The notes under the pieces: model-generated | What the model was told of the DNA's origin: nothing | Database searches by the model: none | Seen by the model: the letters and a program-made list of their open reading frames with translations, nothing else | Shown: piece by piece, positions 15,946 through 20,722 of the stretch | Layout: the number at the start of each line of letters is the position of its first letter | How positions within the stretch are numbered: the stretch's first letter is position 1 | Program-made: the position numbers and the translations under genes | Assembly (NCBI RefSeq): GCF_000972705.2 | Contig: NZ_LATL02000273.1 | Span: 1-20,722 of the forward strand | Direction of reading: 5' to 3' | DNA length: 20,722 nucleotides | DNA from: Limnoraphis robusta CS-951 | GTDB lineage: Bacteria > Cyanobacteriota > Cyanobacteriia > Cyanobacteriales > Microcoleaceae

Positions 15946-15974
15946 AGAATAGCAATTCTGGAACGAATAGTCAA
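15946..15974 (-). promoter_or_regulatory. Promoter with embedded TetR operator-like site, facing trxA
   Basis: On the minus strand TTGACT (15969-15974) and TATTCT (15946-15951) are 17 bp apart. The spacer and -35 overlap GGAACGAATAGTC (15960-15972, plus strand). The same element occurs before tetR at 16617 with the same 8-bp distance to its -10 box. The -10 is also part of an AGAAT-N4-ATTCT inverted repeat. Repression by the adjacent TetR protein is inferred. Confidence 0.55.
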
Positions 15975-15993
15975 GTATTTTGATCAAATCTCC

Positions 15994-16575
15994 TCATTCT
16001 AAGACACAGAGGAGGATTTCGATGATCTCTTGCAAGATTTGCGGATCGGGATTAACCTTAGAAATGACCCGCAACCCTTGTAAATTACACGTCAGATAAC
16101 GGGCGAGGGCTTGTAAATTCTTGTTGGCTGGAATTTCCCCTTTTTCTTGGGCGCGAGATAACGCCCTGTAAAACGCCTGTTCAATACGCTGGAGGTTCTT
16201 GGCGATCCGCTTGGCGGTATCGGGGTCATGGGGACAGAGTTCAACGGCTGTGTTCGTCACAAAACACCCCCGACGATCTGGGTCTGCAACCATCCGATCC
16301 ACTAAACTCTGAAAATAATCAATAATTGCTGGCTTCGAGGCGTCTGGGGCTTCTAAACGAGCGATCGTACAACGAACCACCGTCTCATCATAATGGGCGA
16401 TCGCTTCGATAAACAAAGACCGTTTATCCCCAAAAGTATCATACAGACTGCCTCGGTTAATCCCCATGCTTTCGATCAAATCCTGCACCGACGTCCCCTC
16501 ATAACCATAGCGCCAGAACGTCTCCATCGCCTTTGCTAGAACTTCTTCGCGATTAAACTCCTTATGCCTTGCCAT
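15994..16575 (-). CDS. TetR/AcrR-family transcriptional regulator
   Basis: A 193-residue one-component repressor. The N-terminal helix-turn-helix is seen at about 8-55 (EVLAKAMETFWRYGYEGTSVQDL ... GINRGSLYDTFGDKRSLF). The C-terminal ligand domain contains RRGCFVTNTAVELCPHDPDTA with two cysteines (C104, C114), plus C69 and two near the C-terminus. The RGCFVTNTA motif is common in a large TetR subgroup. Given the neighbouring OYE, GST and thioredoxin, it may sense electrophiles or oxidants, by analogy with NemR, whose response depends on cysteine; that is inference. A site matching the one in the trxA-facing promoter overlaps its own likely promoter, suggesting autoregulation. Confidence 0.92.
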   Translation of the reverse strand: MARHKEFNREEVLAKAMETFWRYGYEGTSVQDLIESMGINRGSLYDTFGDKRSLFIEAIAHYDETVVRCTIARLEAPDASKPAIIDYFQSLVDRMVADPDRRGCFVTNTAVELCPHDPDTAKRIAKNLQRIEQAFYRALSRAQEKGEIPANKNLQALARYLTCNLQGLRVISKVNPDPQILQEIIEILLCVLE

Positions 16576-16602
16576 GACTTGTGTTTGGGATGAAACATCA
16601 TC

Positions 16603-16631
16603 ATTTTACCATTTTTGGAACGATTAGTTTA
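16603..16631 (-). promoter_or_regulatory. Likely tetR promoter with embedded operator-like site
   Basis: On the minus strand TAAAAT (16603-16608) is a good -10 with a weak TAAACT (16626-16631) at 17-bp spacing. GGAACGATTAGTT (16617-16629, plus strand) lies across the spacer, 8 bp from the -10, the same geometry as at 15946-15974. This supports autoregulation. Confidence 0.5.
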
Positions 16632-16714
16632 ATATTTCAACAAAAAACTTCTGTTAAAAATCTGTTATGAAAGATACAGAAAATAGAGTCATAAATTCTC
16701 AGGAGTTGCCCGAA

Positions 16715-17053
16715 GTGAAAAAGATAGAAGCCCTCATCCGTCCCGTGCAGTTTGACCAAGTAGCTGCGGCATTAGTGGACGCAGGAGTTGTCGGAATGAA
16801 CGTCACCAACGTGCGGGGGTATGGTCGCCAGAAAGGCCAAACCGAATCCTATCGAGGCGTCAAACACGTGATTGAGTTTCATGCCAAAGTGAAGATAGAA
16901 ATCGTTGTTGAAGATGAAGCTTGTGAATTCGTTGTCGAAAAATTAATTGCTGCCGCGCAAACAGGTCAAATTGGTGATGGTAAAATATTCATCCGATCAG
17001 TTGAAGAAATTATCCGCATTCGTACAGGTGAAACCGATTTAGAAGCACTTTAA
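16715..17053 (+). CDS. PII family signal protein, divergent paralog
   Basis: Trimeric PII proteins sense ATP/ADP and 2-oxoglutarate and control nitrogen and carbon enzymes and transporters. Starting at GTG 16715 (AGGAG at 16701-16705) the product is 112 residues, exactly the canonical length, and aligns without gaps to PII: R9, Q39, K40, K58, K90, R101 and R103 are kept, as are GRQKGQT and TGQIGDGKIF. The T-loop tip differs: the modified Ser49 of cyanobacterial PII is Val, Glu50 is Lys and the uridylylated Tyr51 is His; Tyr46 remains. So ligand sensing is likely kept while both covalent switches are lost. An ATG at 16667 would add 16 residues but lacks a ribosome-binding site. Probably a second copy beside a standard glnB elsewhere. 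Confidence 0.88.
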   Translation: MKKIEALIRPVQFDQVAAALVDAGVVGMNVTNVRGYGRQKGQTESYRGVKHVIEFHAKVKIEIVVEDEACEFVVEKLIAAAQTGQIGDGKIFIRSVEEIIRIRTGETDLEAL

Positions 17054-17079
17054 TTAATCATAATTGTGTAGGGCGGGCT

Positions 17080-17332
17080 TTTACAGTTTACAGTTTACAG
17101 TTTACAGTTACCAGCTTTTACAGTTTACAGTTTTTACAGTTTACAGTTATTAGTTATTAGTTGTCACTGTTTACTGGTTACTGTTCACTGTTCACTGTTT
17201 ACTGGTTACTGTTCACTGTTCACTGTTCACTGTTTACTGGTCACTGTTCACTGTTTACTGGTTACTGTTCACTGTTCACTGTTTACTGGTCACTGTTCAC
17301 TGTTTACTGGTCACTGTTTACTGTTCACTGTT
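17080..17332. repeat. Heptanucleotide tandem repeat tract (STRR type)
   Basis: The stretch between the convergent PII and GHL10 genes is built on a 7-bp period. The first part has TTTACAG units, with TTACCAG and TTATTAG variants. From about 17160 the units become TGTTCAC, TGTTTAC and TGGTTAC, repeated in a higher-order pattern. Two short runs (CTT, TTT) break the register near 17115 and 17130. Short tandem heptamers of this kind are known in filamentous cyanobacteria. No gene is present; an open frame here is a by-product of the period. Confidence 0.9.
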
Positions 17333-17367
17333 GTAAACCTCTTGCAAGATAGCCTGCCAGATTTTTG

Positions 17368-20300
17368 TTAACGACGGTTTAACTCCACCCGTTCACCATA
17401 ACGCAGCAACATCTCCAAACTCGCTAATCGATTATCCCAACTTTCAACTTGATAGCCTTGTTCTAAAGCTTGCAGACGCATTGAACGTTGAAACAGATCT
17501 CGAAACCCAGTCAGTAAACGTTGAGCATTGTTGAAATTTTCCGCCGAAGGATTGCTTGCCAATAAATTCAACGCTTCCGCCAATTCCTCCGCTTTTTTAT
17601 CCAAGGTTTCCAGTTCATTCTCTCGAATCCATAAACGGTCATTTGCTAATAGAAAACTCCATTCCCGTTTCAAAGCCGTATACCGTTCAGCCGCAGCTAC
17701 AAACGGTTGACGGTAGGGAATCGCGCTCGAACGACAACTTTGATTCGCACATCCCTGAGTGCGGCGAAAAAAGGCTTGTAAATGATGACCAATCGTTTCA
17801 ACGGCAAAAATAGAATACCCACCCGTAGATAAATCTCGTAACGCCTGAATCTGATCAATCGCCACAATTTCAGGAAGATCCAGTAGCTTCACCGACGGCA
17901 CAATTAACGTCGCACCCAGACGGTTAGAGTTCGTTAGAGGCTGAGTAATGCGCTGTAAACGGTTCGTATCCAGAGAATAGGTCATGGGTACAACTAAATC
18001 GACTTCGTTCTGTTCCGCCCAAATCTCCCAATGTTGTTGAATCTTGCGAATACGTTCCTGTTCAGGATGGGGAAATACCGCCACCGAGAAAATGACATCA
18101 GGATATTGCTGTCGCAAGAACTGAGACACTTCCTTGACCATCATATTCACCTGTTCAACTCGGAAGTTAACCCACTGAGACCACAACTGAGTATCTCTCG
18201 GGCTAACCGATATCGGATCAACCCCAGTTAACTGACGAAACTGTTCTCGTCCAGCAGTACCATAACCAAAGGTAAAATTGCGATTCGGATCTTGGAAGGG
18301 ATAGCGAATATAGTCAAGTTGTATGCCATCAACATCATAGTTGTAGACAATCTCTCCAACAAGCCGCAAAATATAACTCCGAACTTCCCGATTTGCCGGA
18401 TCGAGATAAGCTTTACCATCCCGTTCATGCCAAACTCGACCCTGACTATCCCGATTTGCCCAGTCAGGATGAGCAGTCAGAACAGGCCCTAAATAGCTAT
18501 TGGGCTGGTTCACTAAGGCATTGTGACGTTGATTGGCTGTGGCAAACGTCCACAACCAAGCGTGGAGTTCCATCCCCCGTTCGTGAGCCAATTTAACACC
18601 ACTGGCTAAAGGGTCCCAACCCCGAGTTAACGGGTTTTGTTGCGGTGCAACTCGTGAAGGATAGACAGGATATCCGGCATTAACCGTTTCAAAGAAAATA
18701 GTATTGATTCCGGCCTGTTCAAGTTGGTCAAAGATTTTTGCCAGTCCCGCTTCATTCCGTGCCTTGACAATAGTACCGCGATCCAACCAAACCGCTCGAA
18801 TTTCAGCCCCCGCCCGTTCCCCATCAATGGGATAATTTTCCCAGAGTTTTTTCCGAGCTTCTAACCATTGTTGTCGGGCGGCAGCCCAGTTTTGTTGGGC
18901 GACTAATTGCGGAAAGTCCTTGAGAACCTGTTGTACATAGGCGATCACCTCGTTTGCCGATTTATTATCAATGGTATTCGTTTGAGCCACTTCGTTGAGT
19001 TGAGTCGAAGCAACTTTTAGACTCACAGGTGTACTACTAGAATTCCCAGCAACCAGGGCATTTTCAAACCGTCCTAACAGGTTCATCAATTCCTGTCGCA
19101 TGGTGACTGCCATCACTTCATCGATGGGGTCGTTTCCTTGTGTAACATTTAACCCAGCAGGAGCGACTTGATCAGACGGATCAATAAAGGTTTCCGGTAC
19201 ACCTGGAGTTGAACCCGGTGATAAAGTTGATATCAAAGATGATCCTCTACTAGAAGCTGCCGGAGTTGGCGGAACTTCTGGAGATCTCGGAGTTTGTCTA
19301 TTATCCGGTTGTTGTCGAGAGTTGCGACTGTTTGCTGTCCGTTGGCTGGTTGTAGAGCGATCGCCATCAGTCTGTACAGGTGCTGTATTACTGTTGCGAT
19401 TATTTCGTTCAGCGTTGCGATCGCGATTACTCACTCTCGGCTGATTTGAAGTATTATTCCTTTCAGAATTGCGATCGCGATTACTCACTCTCGGCTGATT
19501 TGAAGTATTATCCGCTTCTGAGTTGCGATCGCGATTACTCACTCGGGGTTGAACTGGAGACGAATTTGAGGTATTATTCGCTTCTGAAGAATTGCTCGGA
19601 TTGGTAAAAGCAGGTTGAACTGGAGTTGGAGTATTTGCCGTAAAAGTATTATTAACACTGCCCCCATAACGGTTAACAGCCGCTTGTAACCAGACAGCAT
19701 CGGTATCTGCTGCCCCTTCACTACTTCCCCAACGCCAACCGATGTAAGTTGCACTGCGAGTTGTAATCACCGAGGGTGAACCGCCACTTCCCTGCCAAGT
19801 TCCGGCGGTGTAGCTTTCCAGACTCGAGGGAATTAGCACACCCCCATTAACAATACCCTCAGTTGCAACAGTCGGCGACCATTCCGTTAAGTCACGACAG
19901 ATTTGTTCTCGACAGCCACTTTTTTTCGCTTCCGGTTGAGCAGGGCCACTGAGAGGAAAAGCCCAATAGGAACCTAAAAGTGTTCTCAAAAGTTGACGGG
20001 CTAAGGGGGTTGATTTATGACCAATCGGCCCACTAGCGATTAATTTTCCCCCTTGATTAACCCATTGTTGTATGACCTTGACCTGTTCTGTTTTCAAGAC
20101 TTCTACATTCGGTAAAAACAGAACTTGAATACCTGCTAAATCCGTAATACTACGAATATTATCGAGATCAACAGTTGTATAATTTACCTGGCTTGCTTTC
20201 AGCCGCCCTTCAATCTGGCTCCAATCGGCTGCACTGTCAGAGCGAACCACTCCCAACACTGCACCCGCTATTGCGGTTGATGAACGTAACACCCAACAAC

Positions 20301-20370
20301 CGATTAATGTACCCGCCAGAGTGCCAACTAAAGCCTGTGTGAGAAAAGATAGCGAGTGCTTCTGAATCAT
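17368..20370 (-). CDS. Secreted or lipoprotein family-10-like glycosyl hydrolase (GHL10)
   Basis: A 1000-residue multidomain protein. Residues 1-36 form an export signal; LIGC (22-25) could be a lipobox. Residues about 37-236 resemble a glutamine-amidotransferase/ThuA-like flavodoxin fold (LGVVRSDSAADW ... VQQGGKLIASG-type strand). A low-complexity linker (about 240-400) holds three 18-residue repeats with RVSNRDRN. A helical region (415-515) precedes the GHL10 TIM-barrel domain (about 523-850), with EIRAVWLDRGT, ETVNAGYPVYPS, HAWLWTF, YLDPANREVR and DGIQLDYIRYP. A Cys-containing, helical tail ends the protein. Likely acts on a cell-wall or external polysaccharide; substrate unknown. On the minus strand a perfect TTGACA (20424-20429) lies 54 bp upstream with a weak TAGGGA -10. 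Confidence 0.9.
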   Translation of the reverse strand: MIQKHSLSFLTQALVGTLAGTLIGCWVLRSSTAIAGAVLGVVRSDSAADWSQIEGRLKASQVNYTTVDLDNIRSITDLAGIQVLFLPNVEVLKTEQVKVIQQWVNQGGKLIASGPIGHKSTPLARQLLRTLLGSYWAFPLSGPAQPEAKKSGCREQICRDLTEWSPTVATEGIVNGGVLIPSSLESYTAGTWQGSGGSPSVITTRSATYIGWRWGSSEGAADTDAVWLQAAVNRYGGSVNNTFTANTPTPVQPAFTNPSNSSEANNTSNSSPVQPRVSNRDRNSEADNTSNQPRVSNRDRNSERNNTSNQPRVSNRDRNAERNNRNSNTAPVQTDGDRSTTSQRTANSRNSRQQPDNRQTPRSPEVPPTPAASSRGSSLISTLSPGSTPGVPETFIDPSDQVAPAGLNVTQGNDPIDEVMAVTMRQELMNLLGRFENALVAGNSSSTPVSLKVASTQLNEVAQTNTIDNKSANEVIAYVQQVLKDFPQLVAQQNWAAARQQWLEARKKLWENYPIDGERAGAEIRAVWLDRGTIVKARNEAGLAKIFDQLEQAGINTIFFETVNAGYPVYPSRVAPQQNPLTRGWDPLASGVKLAHERGMELHAWLWTFATANQRHNALVNQPNSYLGPVLTAHPDWANRDSQGRVWHERDGKAYLDPANREVRSYILRLVGEIVYNYDVDGIQLDYIRYPFQDPNRNFTFGYGTAGREQFRQLTGVDPISVSPRDTQLWSQWVNFRVEQVNMMVKEVSQFLRQQYPDVIFSVAVFPHPEQERIRKIQQHWEIWAEQNEVDLVVPMTYSLDTNRLQRITQPLTNSNRLGATLIVPSVKLLDLPEIVAIDQIQALRDLSTGGYSIFAVETIGHHLQAFFRRTQGCANQSCRSSAIPYRQPFVAAAERYTALKREWSFLLANDRLWIRENELETLDKKAEELAEALNLLASNPSAENFNNAQRLLTGFRDLFQRSMRLQALEQGYQVESWDNRLASLEMLLRYGERVELNRR
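19390..19551 (-). repeat. Three 54-bp in-frame repeats carrying HIP1 octamers
   Basis: Three tandem 54-bp units encode 18-residue repeats (QPRVSNRDRN plus eight variable residues) in the GHL10 linker. Each contains one HIP1 site GCGATCGC (19417, 19471, 19525) at exact 54-bp spacing, read as part of the NRDRN codons. The core is nearly identical while the second half varies. Confidence 0.9.
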
Positions 20371-20612
20371 TGATCTGTTAATTTAATGCGTTGACGACGT
20401 TCCCTACCTCACGATTGCGCGTTTGTCAACCCTCATTTCAAAGGATGACGCTTCAAATTTGATGCTCAGTCCCCTTATTGGGTCAACTTCATCATAAAAA
20501 GCACCCCAGTCACAGAAATCTTAGATAAATCTTCACTATTCTACAAGGATTTGGGCAAGTGGGGAAGAGATCGTATTTTAACTTGCTCTTTTTACTCAAA
20601 ATGTTAAATCAG
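20371..20612. other. Noncoding interval upstream of the GHL10 gene
   Basis: No gene is seen. Apart from the candidate -35 box at 20424-20429 there are several copies of GTTGAC or its complement, but no clear operator pattern or RNA structure. The far end abuts the right end of a TnpB-type element. Confidence 0.4.
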
Positions 20613-20722
20613 TTGACATCCTCCACCTCCAAATCAAAAGATTATGGAGGTGGATTCCCATCATCACTGACGGGGTTTCCTGGCTCTACGAGCAACCTTG
20701 CTTTTCGGGATTTCTCCCTCTA
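20613..20722 (-). mobile_element. Right end of a second IS200/IS605 TnpB-type element, cut by the window edge
   Basis: On the minus strand the sequence ends GGTGGAGGATGTCAA, the usual right-end signature of many TnpB (IS1341-type) elements, with TCAA (20613-20616) as the probable cleavage site. A perfect 9-bp stem CCACCTCCA/TGGAGGTGG (20623-20631, 20645-20653) and a smaller CCCGTC/GATGGG stem lie just inside, as expected for the 3' end of an omega RNA. The last codons of a minus-strand gene (residues EKQGCS, TAG at 20686-20688) probably end its tnpB. Its left part lies beyond the window. It is clearly different in sequence from the element at 22-1224. Confidence 0.7.

Noticed and set aside
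16667..16714. 16-residue N-terminal extension of the PII protein from ATG 16667
   Set aside because: No ribosome-binding site precedes it, and the GTG at 16715 with AGGAG gives the exact canonical length.
17080..17332. Possible CRISPR-like array
   Set aside because: Units are 7 bp with no spacers of constant length; it is a simple heptamer tract.
17161..17352. Open frame of 63 codons with repeating SLFTGYC/SLFTVYW units
   Set aside because: It is created by the 7-bp repeat period (three units give seven codons without stops) and has no proper start or ribosome-binding site.

Overview
The window looks like chromosomal DNA of a filamentous, probably non-heterocystous (Oscillatoriales-like: Planktothrix, Oscillatoria, Lyngbya) cyanobacterium. 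The signs are at least ten copies of the HIP1 octamer GCGATCGC, a tandem heptanucleotide (STRR-type) tract, and cyanobacterial families such as the nitrate-reductase-associated protein, a PII protein and a large family-10-like glycosyl hydrolase. The genus is a guess; the phylum is fairly secure.

Layout. 1-1280: a TnpB-only IS200/IS605-type element with terminal hairpins. 1372-2904: murE (peptidoglycan synthesis). 2905-3572: noncoding, several small hairpins. 3573-5082: three tandem paralogous two-helix membrane proteins, the third fused to a duplicated MshEN/GspE-N-like domain. 5089-6743 (minus): a two-gene operon of related membrane/coiled-coil proteins, one carrying TPRs. 6788-7402: rimM. 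7413-9787 (minus): nitrate-reductase-associated protein, PsiE-family membrane protein, GH57 hydrolase. 9953-12446 (plus): an accessory block with a PD-(D/E)XK nuclease-like gene interrupted by an in-frame TAA, then a tightly coupled AAA15/OLD-like ATPase and TOPRIM-like (DUF3226-type) gene. 12471-16575 (minus): solitary antitoxin-like gene, sugar O-acetyltransferase, glutathione S-transferase, old yellow enzyme, thioredoxin, TetR regulator. 16715-17053 (plus): a divergent PII paralog. 17080-17332: heptamer tract. 17368-20370 (minus): a 1000-residue secreted or lipoprotein GHL10 enzyme. 20613-20722 (minus): right end of a second TnpB-type element running off the window.

How the parts may work together. 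The ATPase-TOPRIM pair is the strongest candidate for an under-described system: it has the component logic of OLD/PARIS-type defence, but the TOPRIM partner looks like DUF3226. The TetR-thioredoxin-OYE-GST stretch reads as an electrophile/redox detoxification cluster. Two near-identical operator-like sites with the same spacing to a -10 box, one before tetR and one in a promoter facing trxA, suggest autoregulation plus control of the cluster. The tandem membrane paralogs (3573-5082) are a second lineage-specific novelty. Function there is unknown; possible c-di-GMP binding by the fused domain is inference only.
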